A DNA stretch of 35,880 nucleotides from Anaerolineaceae bacterium (GCA_900299355.1 OMJR01000056.1:1-35880), one strand, 5' to 3'. Positions 1 through 9,739 are shown, counted from the stretch's first letter. Numbers and translations are program-made. Notes: generated by a model from the sequence alone, not told the origin.

Positions 1-2
1 TG

Positions 3-587
3 GTGACCCAACGCGCGATGGTGCACGAACACGCCACCATGGAATGGGTGGATGCTAACCTGGGTTCCAAACTGACCATGAAATATCCTTCCTGCTATCT
101 GATGGGCGAGGGCGCCCATGGCGAGATCCTCTCGCTGGCCTTCGCTTCCGGCCACCAGCACCAGGATACCGGCGGCAAGGTGATCCATGTTGCGCCGAAC
201 ACGACCAGCAAGATCACCTCCAAGTCGATCAGCAAGAGCGGCGGCCGCGCCTCCTATCGTGGCCTGCTCAAGGTGCACGACACCGCCGAGCACTCCAAGT
301 CCAACGTGGTTTGCGACGCGCTGCTGCTGGATGAGACCTCGCGCTCGGATACTTATCCCTACATTGAAATTGACGCCCAGGATGTGACCATTGGCCACGA
401 AGCCTCGGTCTCCAAGGTGGGCGAAGAGCAGCTCTTCTATTTGATGAGCCGCGGCCTCAGCGAAGAGGAAGCCGCCAGCATGGTGGTCTCTGGCTTCATT
501 GAGCCGTTGGTCAAAGAGCTGCCTATGGAATACGCCATCGAGATGAACCGTCTGATCCAACTTCAGATGGAAGGTTCGATCGGCTGA
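3..587 (+). CDS. sufB: SufB, Fe-S cluster assembly scaffold (3' part)
   Basis: C-terminal about 194 residues of SufB, the scaffold subunit of the SUF iron-sulfur assembly complex (SufBC2D), cytoplasmic. The gene is cut by the left window edge, so the GTG at 3 in the ORF track is simply the first complete codon and not a start. The parallel beta-helix core ([24 protein letters not shown]) and the C-terminal helical segment ending in EGSIG match the family end to end. The conserved cysteine aligned with E. coli Cys405 is present (VVCDALL, C104 of this fragment), as is the His-Glu pair aligned with His433-Glu434 (GHEAS, H132). sufD follows after 18 nt on the same strand. sufC is presumably upstream of the window. 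Confidence 0.97.
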   Translation: MTQRAMVHEHATMEWVDANLGSKLTMKYPSCYLMGEGAHGEILSLAFASGHQHQDTGGKVIHVAPNTTSKITSKSISKSGGRASYRGLLKVHDTAEHSKSNVVCDALLLDETSRSDTYPYIEIDAQDVTIGHEASVSKVGEEQLFYLMSRGLSEEEAASMVVSGFIEPLVKELPMEYAIEMNRLIQLQMEGSIG

Positions 588-605
588 TCAGAAGGCAACG
601 CATTC

Positions 606-1967
606 ATGGCTGAAGCAAAGAAACGTGTAGTCACGCGCCGCGGCACGGCGCGCAAAGCAAGCTCGGGTGAATTCACCTTTACCCCCGAGTTAATTCCCGA
701 ATGGGTCAACGGCGCCAAAGAGCAGGCGTTCCTGCGCGAATATCGCCAGGAAGCCTGGCAGCGCTTTGAAACGCTGGAGATGCCCAAGACCACCGACGAA
801 CCCTGGCGCCGCACCAACATCCGCCGCCTGGCTGCCGATAGTTTTGTGGCGGCGCACGAAGCGGATACCGGCGAATTCCCGCCAGTGCCGGCCGAGCTGC
901 TCAAACCCTTGGTGGGGCAGGACCACGGCGGCCAGATTACCATGACCGCCACCAGCAGCGAGGTGCAGCAGATCAGCGCTGACCTAGCCAAGCAGGGCGT
1001 GATCTTCACTGATCTGGCTACCGCCGCCAAAGAGCACCCCGAGGTGCTCAGCAAGGTACTGGGCCAGATCGTCAAAACCGACGAAGGCAAGTTCGCTGCA
1101 TTGGCGGGCGCCCTGGCGCGCAACGGCGTACTACTCTATGTACCCAAGGGCGTGCAGGTTGAGCAGCCGTTGCACAGTGTGCTGTGGGGGCCGGGCGAAG
1201 GCTTGGCCTATTTCTCGCACCTGCTGATCTGGGTCGAGGAAGGCGCCTCCGTGACCTATGTACACGAGGCCGCTTCGCCGACCGAAGAAGAGCAGACCTT
1301 GCACGCCGGCATTGTTGAAATCCATGTCGGCGACGCCGCCAACCTGCGCTTCGTCGAGTTGCAATCCTGGGGCGAACATGTCTGGAACTTCAGCCATGAG
1401 CGTGCCGTGGTCGGACGTGATGCCCAGCTCGATTGGATTTTCGGCGCGCTGGGCAGCCAGCTGACCAAGAATTTCTCCGAGATTACCCTGAACGGTGAAG
1501 GCAGCACCGGGCGCATGTCCGGCTTCTATTTCACCGATGGCAAGCAGCACCTGGACCACGACACGCAGCAGAACCACATGGCGCCCAATACCGTCACCGA
1601 CTTGCTCTTCAAGGGCGCGCTGGAAGAAAACAGCCGCTCGGTTTGGCAGGGCATGATTTACGTGGCGCCCGGCGCCCAGAAGACGGATGGCTATCAAGCC
1701 AATCGCAACCTGGTGCTCAGTGACAAGGCGCGCGCCGATTCGATCCCTGGCCTGGAAATCCAGGCCGACGATGTGCGCTGCACCCACGGCGCCACGGTTG
1801 GCAAGGTTGACGACACGGAAATGTTCTACCTGCGCAGCCGCGGCATCCCGGAGAAGGAAGCCCGCCGCCTGATTGTCGAAGGCTTCTTCGATCCGATCAT
1901 GCAGCGCATCCCCTTCGAGGGCGTGCGCGAACGCTTCCAGCAAGCTATTGTCCAGAAGCTCAAATAA
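606..1967 (+). CDS. sufD: SufD, Fe-S cluster assembly protein
   Basis: 453-residue SufD, paralogue and partner of SufB in the SufBC2D complex, which builds Fe-S clusters for transfer to apoproteins. The N-terminal part carries the family's helical region with the DEPWRRTNIRRL stretch (about 63-74). The middle is the repetitive beta-helix core, and the C-terminus reads CTHGATVGKVDDTEMFYLRSRGI, with the conserved His at about 394 that aligns with E. coli SufD His360. Length is close to the E. coli protein (about 423) with a slightly longer basic N-terminus. The ATG at 606 is preceded by AGAAGG. It lies 18 nt after sufB and clearly belongs to the same operon. Confidence 0.96.
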   Translation: MAEAKKRVVTRRGTARKASSGEFTFTPELIPEWVNGAKEQAFLREYRQEAWQRFETLEMPKTTDEPWRRTNIRRLAADSFVAAHEADTGEFPPVPAELLKPLVGQDHGGQITMTATSSEVQQISADLAKQGVIFTDLATAAKEHPEVLSKVLGQIVKTDEGKFAALAGALARNGVLLYVPKGVQVEQPLHSVLWGPGEGLAYFSHLLIWVEEGASVTYVHEAASPTEEEQTLHAGIVEIHVGDAANLRFVELQSWGEHVWNFSHERAVVGRDAQLDWIFGALGSQLTKNFSEITLNGEGSTGRMSGFYFTDGKQHLDHDTQQNHMAPNTVTDLLFKGALEENSRSVWQGMIYVAPGAQKTDGYQANRNLVLSDKARADSIPGLEIQADDVRCTHGATVGKVDDTEMFYLRSRGIPEKEARRLIVEGFFDPIMQRIPFEGVRERFQQAIVQKLK

Positions 1968-2012
1968 CAGTATAGTGAATTTAGCCGCTGCAAGGCGGTT
2001 GTAGGAGGTTCG

Positions 2013-2300
2013 ATGCCCGATCTTCAATTTAGGAGTGCGCCCGCCGGTGAGAATGCCTACCAGGTAGGCGACCGTGTCGAGGTGTATTGCGACCATGAGA
2101 ACGAAGAAGGCGACCGCGTGCGCGGTTGGCTGGAAGGCGTGGTCGTGCAGGTTGACCCCAAGATCGTCGCGGTGCAGTTCAAGGAGCCGGTCTATCTGAC
2201 CGACGGTTGGATGGTGCCCGACCATGTGTTGTGGTGTCCGCCCAATTCGACCCAGATCCGCGCCGCGTTAAAGACCAAGCGCCGCCCCCGCAAGAAGTAA
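2013..2300 (+). CDS. Uncharacterised 95-residue protein inside the SUF operon
   Basis: A small protein that I cannot assign to a named family. It has the strongest ribosome binding site of the operon (AGGAGG at 2003-2008, 4 nt before the ATG) and ends 3 nt before sufS, so it is very likely translated with the SUF genes. The sequence looks beta-rich, with alternating Val/charged strands (VGDRVEVYCDHEN, LEGVVVQVDPKIVAVQF, WMVPDHVLW), as in a small SH3/Tudor-like barrel, and a basic tail (KTKRRPRKK). It has two cysteines, in VYCDH and LWCPP, which could in principle bind metal, but there is no paired motif. No signal peptide or membrane segment is visible. A link with SufBCD/SufS function is inferred from position only. 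Confidence 0.85.
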   Translation: MPDLQFRSAPAGENAYQVGDRVEVYCDHENEEGDRVRGWLEGVVVQVDPKIVAVQFKEPVYLTDGWMVPDHVLWCPPNSTQIRAALKTKRRPRKK

Positions 2301-2303
2301 GCT

Positions 2304-3551
<1,248 letters not shown>

Positions 3552-3552
3552 T

Positions 3553-3957
3553 ATGGATGACCTGTACCGCGAAGTCATTATTGACCGCTACCAAAACCCG
3601 CAATTCAGCGGCACGCTCGACCCGCACGATTACTCCTACCACGACGACAACCCAGTCTGCGGCGACCATATCCGCATCGACCTGCGCGTGGACGAGAATG
3701 ACATCGTCACCGAAGCGCTGTTCAGTGGGGAGGGCTGCTCGATTTCCCAGGCCTCGGCCGACCTGTTGATGGAGAAAATCAACGGTATGCCGTTGGACGA
3801 AGTGCGCAAGATTGGCAAGCAGGACATCCTCGATTTGCTGGGCATCGAGCTTGGCCCGGTGCGCCTCAAGTGCGCGCTGCTCTCGCTCAAGGTGCTCAAG
3901 GGTGGCGTCTACGGCCTCGACGAAGTCATGTCTCTGGATGAGCTGGCTGCTTCTTAG
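3553..3957 (+). CDS. sufU: SufU, Fe-S scaffold / sulfurtransfer protein
   Basis: 134-residue SufU/IscU-family protein that accepts persulfide sulfur from SufS. The three metal/sulfur cysteines and the Asp are present: PVCGDH (C36, D38), GEGCSIS (C62) and RLKCALL (C107). The residue before the last cysteine is Lys, as in SufU, and not His as in IscU. The spacing C62 to C107 (45 residues) is like IscU and lacks the roughly 18-residue insertion of Bacillus SufU. I chose the ATG at 3553 over the TTG at 3544 used by the ORF track, because the TTG overlaps the sufS stop and AAGGAG lies at 3533-3538. It starts one nucleotide after the sufS stop, so translation is probably coupled. Confidence 0.95.
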   Translation: MDDLYREVIIDRYQNPQFSGTLDPHDYSYHDDNPVCGDHIRIDLRVDENDIVTEALFSGEGCSISQASADLLMEKINGMPLDEVRKIGKQDILDLLGIELGPVRLKCALLSLKVLKGGVYGLDEVMSLDELAAS

Positions 3958-3996
3958 CGGGTTACAGCAACAGTATCTAGGTACCGCTTGCCGCGT

Positions 3997-4135
3997 GTCA
4001 CTCTGAGCGCAGCGAAGAGTCCATCTATGTCATTGATAAGCATTGCGGACTGTCGTCAGGAACACACGCCTCGTAGGTCATTGAATCGGGTGGATGCTTC
4101 GCTGGCGCCCTGGCTTGCGCCAAGCTCAGCATGAC
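3997..4135. repeat. Intergenic inverted-repeat element, about 139 bp
   Basis: The left end GTCACTCTGAGCGCAGCGAAGAGTCCA is an imperfect inverted copy of the right end TGGATGCTTCGCTGG...CTCAGCATGAC, with an extra hairpin-forming insertion in the right arm (GGCGCCCTGGCTTGCGCC). It fills the gap between sufU and the Rieske gene. Size and layout resemble the element at 27160-27308, with ends of the GTCATTC-[CT]GAGCG type. It looks like a non-coding REP/MITE-like element. No ORF or transposase is associated with it. Confidence 0.65.
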
Positions 4136-4152
4136 CGGTTGGCTTTCTAAAC

Positions 4153-4506
4153 ATGACCTTCTCCTACACCCACCTCGGCCCCAAAGAAGTCGATTTCGTA
4201 GCCGTGGCCGCCGAAGATGAACTGGCCAACGGCGAAAGGCTCTTTGTCGAAATCGATGAATACACCATTGTGGTCTTCAACATCGCCGGCCAATTCTTTG
4301 CTATCCATGACGTCTGCTCGCATGACGATGGCCCGGTGGGCGAGGGCGAATTGGACAAGTACCAAATCATCTGCCCGCGCCATGGCGCCCGCTTCGATGT
4401 GCGCGACGGCACGGTCAAGAGCCTGCCCGCGATTATTGATATCCCAGCTTATCCGGTGCGCATAGCCGACGGCATGATCGAAGTCGGCATCCCCCACGAC
4501 GAGTAG
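4153..4506 (+). CDS. Rieske-type [2Fe-2S] ferredoxin
   Basis: 117-residue single-domain Rieske protein. The cluster ligands are complete: CSH (C55, H57) and CPRH (C74, H77), followed by the usual GARFDVRDG loop. No membrane anchor or signal peptide is seen, so it is a soluble cytoplasmic electron carrier of the NirD / dioxygenase-ferredoxin type. Such proteins commonly trail SUF operons, and here it is the last gene in this orientation, 195 nt after sufU with a repeat element between. Whether it is transcribed with suf or from its own promoter cannot be decided; the space before the ATG is the repeat arm and no convincing ribosome binding site is seen. Confidence 0.93.
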   Translation: MTFSYTHLGPKEVDFVAVAAEDELANGERLFVEIDEYTIVVFNIAGQFFAIHDVCSHDDGPVGEGELDKYQIICPRHGARFDVRDGTVKSLPAIIDIPAYPVRIADGMIEVGIPHDE

Positions 4507-4520
4507 TCGACTCTAGGTAG

Positions 4521-4540
4521 GGGCGCGTTGCAAAGCGCCC
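4521..4540. repeat. REP-like palindrome, GGGCGC...GCGCCC family
   Basis: GGGCGCGTTGCAAAGCGCCC, palindromic except for one G/A pair. It has the same outer arms (GGGCGC / GCGCCC) as the three perfect palindromes elsewhere in the window but a different core, and is also preceded by GTAG. Confidence 0.6.
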
Positions 4541-4564
4541 AATCCACAGGGTCCAAACCATTCC

Positions 4565-4592
4565 GTAGCCGCGCACCGCAGTGCGCAGCTAC
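4565..4592. repeat. REP-like palindrome, GTAGC...GCTAC family
   Basis: GTAGCCGCGCACCGCAGTGC followed by GCAGCTAC: a 28-nt near-perfect palindrome, 12 of 14 pairs complementary. A second copy with 24 of 28 identical bases lies at 16665-16692. It sits in the sufU/Rieske downstream region, beside two members of the GGGCGC palindrome family. Confidence 0.65.
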
Positions 4593-4615
4593 ATCACGCT
4601 CGCCTCAAAACGTAA

Positions 4616-4635
4616 GGGCGCAGCATGCTGCGCCC
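4616..4635. repeat. Perfect 20-bp palindrome, copy 1 of 3
   Basis: GGGCGCAGCATGCTGCGCCC, a perfect palindrome. Identical copies are at 14110-14129 and 35674-35693, each preceded by GTAG or GTAAG and followed by G. All lie between genes. With 4521-4540 and 4565-4592 it forms a palindrome cluster that fills most of the gap between the Rieske gene and the minus-strand terminator. Confidence 0.85.
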
Positions 4636-4701
4636 GCGACCTAATACCGTAGCTGGGGTTTGGGGGCCAGCGGCCCCCAGAAAAGTCTAAATTACTTAAA
4701 C

Positions 4702-4731
4702 AAAAAAAGAACGATACCGCTATCGTTCTTT
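4702..4731 (-). terminator. Intrinsic terminator for the DUF5996-type gene
   Basis: Perfect 11-bp stem AAAGAACGATA / TATCGTTCTTT with loop CCGC (4706-4731). Read on the minus strand, the stem runs directly into a T-tract (complement of AAAAAAA at 4702-4708). It lies about 32 nt after the minus-strand gene's stop. Confidence 0.8.
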
Positions 4732-4762
4732 CGATTTCCTCAAAGTACCACTGCTCAATGGA

Positions 4763-5602
4763 CTATTTCTCAATCACACCTTTATGCGCATCATAGGCCA
4801 CCTGGAGAAACTCTCGCAACTTATCCGCCCCATTATCATGCTCAGCAATCTCGCCATAGGGCAGCATCGCGCCCTTCCAGCCTTCCAGGTGCCAACTAGC
4901 GCCGGCCGGCAGTTCCGCTTTCGTCACCTGTTCCTCATGCGGGAATGAATACACGTAAAAATACTCGTGCACCAGCTCGCCGGTGGGCGGCGAGAAGCCG
5001 GCGCCGATTTTGGCGCGCGCTTCCTTGGTCTCGCCCTCTTCCTCGTATTCGGCAACTCGGTCGCCATATTTGAAGAAGGCCAGGTCGAAGCCGTGCGGCC
5101 AGAGCTGCAGGTCGCTCTTGTCTTCGGACAGCCCGTCCAGGAAACCTTGCATCACGCGGCCCACGCTGCTGAGCGCGCTGAAATAGCGCTCGGCGTCGTC
5201 CAGTGCATAGCGGCGCTCTTCGTCGTTCGCGAACTTCTCGCGCAGCACCTGGCCCTCTACACCCATCGCGGCCAGTTTCTCCAGCAGCAGGGCGCCCAAT
5301 TCCGTGGCGGTGTAACCCTCGGCGATGCGGTATTGCTGCACTTCGCCCACGCTGTCAGTTAGCAAGACGTAATGATTGCGCAGGTCCATGCTGAGCGCAA
5401 AGCTGCGCGCCGGCTCGGCCGGGTGGGGGATGGGAGTGGTGGTCAGACCGGCGGTATAGAGCCGCAGGCTGACGTGCTGCCAATCGTATTGCTCGGGCGT
5501 GAAAGCCCGGCGAATGGCGCCCAGCACCCTGGCATAGGCGTGAAGGGTATTGCGGGTGGGCGCCCAATCGGGCAGGGCCGGGAAGTGGATATTGCTGCTC
5601 AT
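4763..5602 (-). CDS. DUF5996-type protein of unknown function
   Basis: 279-residue protein resembling the DUF5996 family, recognised by its N-terminal pattern (LPDWAPTRNTLHAYARVLGAIRRAF, then HVSLRLYTAGLTTTPIPHP) and a following beta-rich segment. Biochemical role unknown. No signal peptide or transmembrane segment. The middle contains an LEKLAAMGVEGQVLREKFANDEERRY helical stretch, and the C-terminal half has aromatic-rich strands (FYVYSFPHEE, WHLEGWKGAMLPY). I use the ATG at 5602 (MSSNIHF) rather than the longer ORF, because homology-like sequence begins there and GAGG precedes it closely. It is a monocistronic minus-strand gene with its own terminator, divergent from tkt. Confidence 0.8.
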   Translation of the reverse strand: MSSNIHFPALPDWAPTRNTLHAYARVLGAIRRAFTPEQYDWQHVSLRLYTAGLTTTPIPHPAEPARSFALSMDLRNHYVLLTDSVGEVQQYRIAEGYTATELGALLLEKLAAMGVEGQVLREKFANDEERRYALDDAERYFSALSSVGRVMQGFLDGLSEDKSDLQLWPHGFDLAFFKYGDRVAEYEEEGETKEARAKIGAGFSPPTGELVHEYFYVYSFPHEEQVTKAELPAGASWHLEGWKGAMLPYGEIAEHDNGADKLREFLQVAYDAHKGVIEK

Positions 5603-5718
5603 TGGCCTCATGATACTGCAAGGCTGGCCGTCCTGCAATCGGTGGCTGTCCGCCAAGGGCGCTGCCCGCGCCCTACGGTACAATCGGGCAACCAGTGACC
5701 AAGGAGCCGCCTGCTTAG

Positions 5719-7728
5719 ATGTCTGTTTCCCAAGAACTCGAACAACAAGCCATCAACACCCTGCGCTTTCTATCCGCCGACGCAGTGCAGACCGCCAATT
5801 CCGGCCATCCCGGCCTACCGATGGGCGCCGCCGCCATGGCTTACACGTTGTGGACCCGACACCTGCGCCACAATCCCAAGGACGCCAGTTGGCCCAACCG
5901 CGACCGCTTTGTGCTCTCGGCCGGGCACGGCTCCATGTTGCTGTATGCCTTGCTGCACCTTACCGGCCACAACATGCCGCTGGAACTTATCAAGAATTTC
6001 CGCCAGTGGCACAGCGATACCCCCGGCCATCCCGAATATGACCCGGAGCGCGGGATTGAAACCACCAGTGGCCCGCTGGGGCAGGGTTTCGGCAATGCGG
6101 TCGGCATGGCGATGGCCCAGGCTTATTTGGCGGCCCGTTTCAACCGCCCGAATTTCCCGCTGTACGACCACTACATCTATGCCATTGTCAGCGACGGCGA
6201 CTTGATGGAAGGCGTCGCCTCCGAGGCGGCCTCGCTGGCCGGTCACCTCAAGCTGGGCAAGCTAATTTACCTCTACGATGACAATTACATTTCGATTGAT
6301 GGCAGCACCGATTTAGCCTACACCGAGGACCGCGGCGCCCGCTTCGAGGCCTATGGCTGGCATGTGCAGCATGTTGCCGATGGTAACGATGTCGAGGCCG
6401 TGGATAAAGCCATCCAGGCGGCCCAGGCGGACGAGCGCCCCTCTATCATTATGGTGCACACCACGATTGGCTTCGGCCTGCCGGAGAAGGCCGGCACCGC
6501 GGAAGCGCACGGTGAGCCGCCCGGTGAAGAGACATTGGCCGCCGCCAAAGAGGCGCTGGGCTGGCCCCATGAGCCCTGGTTCCACATCCCCGGGGATGTG
6601 CTCGACCTCTATCGCGAAGCGGTGGAGCGCGGCGCTGAGCAGCAGGCCGCCTGGCAGCAGCTGCTGGCTGACTATGCCGCAGCCCATCCCGATTTGCACG
6701 CTGAATTGCAACAGGCGCTCTCCGGCGAATTGCCCGATGGCTGGGATGCCGACCTGCCGGTATTCGAGGCTGGTGAAAAGGGCATGGCTACCCGTGCTTC
6801 ATCCGGCAAGGTACTCAACGCGATTGCCAAGCAATACCCGGCTTTGATTGGCGGCTCGGCCGACCTGCATCCTTCCACCAAGACCTTCATTGACGGTGCG
6901 CCAGATTTCCAAACCGAGTCCTACAACGGCCGCAGCATTCACTTTGGCGTGCGCGAGCATGCCATGGGCGCCGCCGTGAATGGCATGAACACCTACGCCG
7001 GGGTGCGCGCCTTTGGGGCTACCTTCCTGGTCTTCAGCGATTACATGCGCCCCTCGGTGCGCCTCTCCGCGCTCTCGCCCTTCAATAGCATCTGGGTTTA
7101 CACCCACGACAGCATCGGCCTGGGCGAGGACGGCCCTACGCACCAGCCCATCGAGCAGTTTGCCTCCCTGCGCGCTATGCCCAACATGCACGTCATCCGA
7201 CCCGCCGACGCCAACGAAGTGCGCGAGGCCTGGCGTGCCGCCATCGCCCGCACGGATGGGCCCACCTGCCTGGTGTTTACCCGCCAGAACGTGCCCACCC
7301 TGGACCGCAGCCAGTACGCTCCCGCCGAAGGCTTGCAGCAAGGCGCTTACGTGCTGGCCGACCTTGGTGAAGGCGACCCTGAAATAATTCTGATGGCCAC
7401 CGGCTCCGAAGTGCAGCTGATAGTTGAGGCCGGCCAGCAACTGGCCGCCGACGGTCATAGCGTGCGGCTGGTGTCCTTCCCTTGCTGGGAACTCTTTGAA
7501 GCCCAGGACCGGGCCTACCGTGATGGGGTGCTGCCGCCCGCGATGGGCGCGCGCCTGGCGGTCGAAGCCGGTGTGGCCCAGGGCTGGCAGCGCTGGGTCG
7601 GCGACCAGGGCGACGTGATTGCTCTCGACCGCTACGGCGAATCAGCCCCCGGCGCGGAGGTGTTGGACAAGCTGGGCTTCAACGTGGATAACGTGCTGGC
7701 CCACGCCCGAAAGCTGCTGGATGGCTGA
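5719..7728 (+). CDS. tkt: Transketolase
   Basis: 669-residue TPP- and Mg-dependent transketolase, which moves two-carbon units between sugar phosphates in the non-oxidative pentose-phosphate pathway. All three regions are present: the PP domain with [11 protein letters not shown] and the TPP/Mg motif SDGDLMEG (158-165), the Pyr domain with the catalytic glutamate in VREHAMG (E413, equivalent to E. coli Glu411), and the C-terminal domain with ATGSEVQL. Length is typical. AAGGAG lies 12 nt before the ATG, and TACAAT at 5679-5684 is a possible -10 box without a convincing -35. Its stop overlaps the methyltransferase start by 8 nt, and transaldolase follows, so the three genes form one operon. 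Confidence 0.97.
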   Translation: MSVSQELEQQAINTLRFLSADAVQTANSGHPGLPMGAAAMAYTLWTRHLRHNPKDASWPNRDRFVLSAGHGSMLLYALLHLTGHNMPLELIKNFRQWHSDTPGHPEYDPERGIETTSGPLGQGFGNAVGMAMAQAYLAARFNRPNFPLYDHYIYAIVSDGDLMEGVASEAASLAGHLKLGKLIYLYDDNYISIDGSTDLAYTEDRGARFEAYGWHVQHVADGNDVEAVDKAIQAAQADERPSIIMVHTTIGFGLPEKAGTAEAHGEPPGEETLAAAKEALGWPHEPWFHIPGDVLDLYREAVERGAEQQAAWQQLLADYAAAHPDLHAELQQALSGELPDGWDADLPVFEAGEKGMATRASSGKVLNAIAKQYPALIGGSADLHPSTKTFIDGAPDFQTESYNGRSIHFGVREHAMGAAVNGMNTYAGVRAFGATFLVFSDYMRPSVRLSALSPFNSIWVYTHDSIGLGEDGPTHQPIEQFASLRAMPNMHVIRPADANEVREAWRAAIARTDGPTCLVFTRQNVPTLDRSQYAPAEGLQQGAYVLADLGEGDPEIILMATGSEVQLIVEAGQQLAADGHSVRLVSFPCWELFEAQDRAYRDGVLPPAMGARLAVEAGVAQGWQRWVGDQGDVIALDRYGESAPGAEVLDKLGFNVDNVLAHARKLLDG

Positions 7729-8593
7729 GGCTGGCGCGCTCGATTTCAACGCCCGCGTTGTCCACGGCGACAACCTTGCCGTGCTGCGCAGCCTGCCGGA
7801 TGGCTGCGCCAACCTGATTTACATCGACCCGCCCTTCAACACCGGCAAGACCCAGGCCCGCACCCAACTACGTACAGAGCGCAGCGCCAACGGCGACCGC
7901 GTCGGCTTCAAGGGCCAGACCTACGCCACCGAGGTGCTGGGGTCCAAGGCCTTTGAAGATGCTTTTGACGACTATTTGGCCTTCCTGCAACCGCGTTTGG
8001 AAGCAGCCTACCGCGTGCTGGCCGCCGACGGGTCCTTTTACTTCCATGTGGATTACCGCGAAGTGCATTATTGCAAATTGCTGCTGGATGGCATTTTTGG
8101 ACGCGACAATTTCATCAATGAAATTATCTGGGCCTACGATTACGGCGGCCGTCCCAAGAATCGCTGGCCCACCAAGCACGACAACATTCTCTTCTACGTG
8201 AAAGATAACGCCCACTACACCTTCAACGTTGATGATATTGACCGTATCCCCTACATGGCCCCCGGCCTGGTGGGGGAGGAGAAAGCCAAGCGTGGCAAGC
8301 TGCCCACCGATACCTGGTGGCACACGATTGTCAGCCCGACCGGCAAGGAGAAGACCGGCTATCCCACCCAGAAGCCCCTGGGTGTGATGCGGCGCATTAT
8401 TGCCGCCTCCTCCAATCCGGGCGACCTGGTCCTCGATTTCTTTGCCGGTAGCGGCAGCACTGGCGCCGCCGCACTGGAATTGAAACGCCGGGCGCTGTTG
8501 GTCGATTCCAACCCCGAAGCGATTGCCGTGATGCGCGAACGCTTCCAGGGCCAGGATGTAGAATTTATTGAACACAAACAGAAGGAGCACTAG
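7721..8593 (+). CDS. Orphan site-specific DNA methyltransferase (beta-class amino-MTase)
   Basis: 290-residue SAM-dependent DNA amino-methyltransferase of the N6-adenine/N4-cytosine type. Motif IV, DPPF, is near the N-terminus (YIDPPFNTG, 34-42), and the SAM-binding motif I, FAGSGSTG, is near the C-terminus (about 241-248). That circular order defines the beta class, and DPPF favours N6-adenine. The target-recognition stretch between them ([13 protein letters not shown] onwards) is short. I start it at ATG 7721, which overlaps the tkt stop, because the ORF upstream of this is just tkt read in another frame. The tal ATG follows its stop directly. No restriction endonuclease gene is nearby, so it is probably a solitary regulatory or epigenetic methylase rather than half of an R-M system. 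Confidence 0.92.
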   Translation: MAEAGALDFNARVVHGDNLAVLRSLPDGCANLIYIDPPFNTGKTQARTQLRTERSANGDRVGFKGQTYATEVLGSKAFEDAFDDYLAFLQPRLEAAYRVLAADGSFYFHVDYREVHYCKLLLDGIFGRDNFINEIIWAYDYGGRPKNRWPTKHDNILFYVKDNAHYTFNVDDIDRIPYMAPGLVGEEKAKRGKLPTDTWWHTIVSPTGKEKTGYPTQKPLGVMRRIIAASSNPGDLVLDFFAGSGSTGAAALELKRRALLVDSNPEAIAVMRERFQGQDVEFIEHKQKEH

Positions 8594-9718
8594 ATGCCCA
8601 GTAAACCCCAATCCCTGTACTTATTAGGCCAGTCGCTCTGGTACGACAATATTGAACGCCGCCTGCTGGAAAATGGCGAAATGGAAGCCATGATTCGGCG
8701 TGGGGATATCTACGGCGTGACCTCCAATCCCAGCATTTTTGACAAGGCCATTTCCGATTCCAGCGATTACGATGAAGAACTGCGCCGCCTGGCCGCGGAC
8801 GGCAAGCAACCCTACGCTATTTTTGAAGACCTGGCGGTGGATGATATTCGCGCCGCCTGCGACCTATTTGCCGAACTCTACGAGACTACCAACGGCGGCG
8901 ACGGTTTCGTCAGCATCGAAGTCCATCCTGATTTGGCCAACGACACGGAGGCCACCGCTGAACAGGCCCAGCACCTGTGGGACCGTGTGGCGCGTCCCAA
9001 CCTGATGGTCAAAATCCCCGGCACCCAGGCCGGGCTGCCCGCCATCCGCCAGTCCATTGCCGCCGGCATCAACATCAATATCACCCTGATCTTTAGCCGC
9101 CAGCGCTATGCTGAGGTGATTGATGCCTATCTCGCCGGGTTGGAAGAGCGTGTGGCTGCTGGCCTGCCAACTGACAAAATCAATTCGGTGGCTTCCTTCT
9201 TTGTGTCGCGTATCGATAGCAAGGTTGATGGCTGGCTGGACGAGATTGTGCAGCAAGGCGGCGAGCAGGCCGAACTGGCCTCCAACCTCAAGGGCAAGGT
9301 CGCCATCGCCAACGCCGGGTTGGCTTACCAGCTCTTCAAGCAACAATTCGAGAGCGAACGCTTCGCCGCGCTCCATGCTGAGGGCGCCCGGCTGCAACGC
9401 CCGCTGTGGGCTTCCACCAGCACCAAGGACCCTGCCTATCCCGATACGCTGTACGTGGATGAGTTGATTGGCCCGCATACGGTCAACACGGTGCCGCCCA
9501 AGACGCTGGAAGCCTTCAAGGACCACGGCAATCCGCAGCTCAGCATTGAAGACGATGTCGCCGCGGCTGAAAAGGCCTTGGCCGACCTGGAAGGCCTGGG
9601 GCTCTCACTGGACCAGGCCACCCAGGAACTGGAAGACGAGGGCGTCGCCGCCTTCAGCAAATCCATCCACGCCTTGCTGGAAAGCATCCAGCAAAAGCAA
9701 TCCAAGGTGGCTTCCTAG
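8594..9718 (+). CDS. tal: Transaldolase
   Basis: 374-residue transaldolase, the cytoplasmic enzyme that transfers dihydroxyacetone units between sedoheptulose-7-phosphate and glyceraldehyde-3-phosphate. The Schiff-base lysine is in LMVKIPGT (K140). The GVTSNPSIF motif (41-49) and the ININITLIFS strand before the SRIDSKVD motif are those of the longer, mycobacterial-type transaldolases of about 370 residues. The ATG directly follows the methyltransferase stop (TAGATG), and GAAGGAG lies 6 nt upstream, so it is translated as the third gene of the tkt operon. About 20 nt after its stop, promoter-like sequence for the next gene begins. Confidence 0.96.
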   Translation: MPSKPQSLYLLGQSLWYDNIERRLLENGEMEAMIRRGDIYGVTSNPSIFDKAISDSSDYDEELRRLAADGKQPYAIFEDLAVDDIRAACDLFAELYETTNGGDGFVSIEVHPDLANDTEATAEQAQHLWDRVARPNLMVKIPGTQAGLPAIRQSIAAGININITLIFSRQRYAEVIDAYLAGLEERVAAGLPTDKINSVASFFVSRIDSKVDGWLDEIVQQGGEQAELASNLKGKVAIANAGLAYQLFKQQFESERFAALHAEGARLQRPLWASTSTKDPAYPDTLYVDELIGPHTVNTVPPKTLEAFKDHGNPQLSIEDDVAAAEKALADLEGLGLSLDQATQELEDEGVAAFSKSIHALLESIQQKQSKVAS

Positions 9719-9739
9719 CAGCACTGTAAGTTTGGGGTC

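Noticed and set aside
1131-2225. Minus-strand ORF of 364 aa over sufD
   Set aside because: Antisense to sufD and the 95-aa gene; the composition is that of a reverse-frame shadow and no motif is present.
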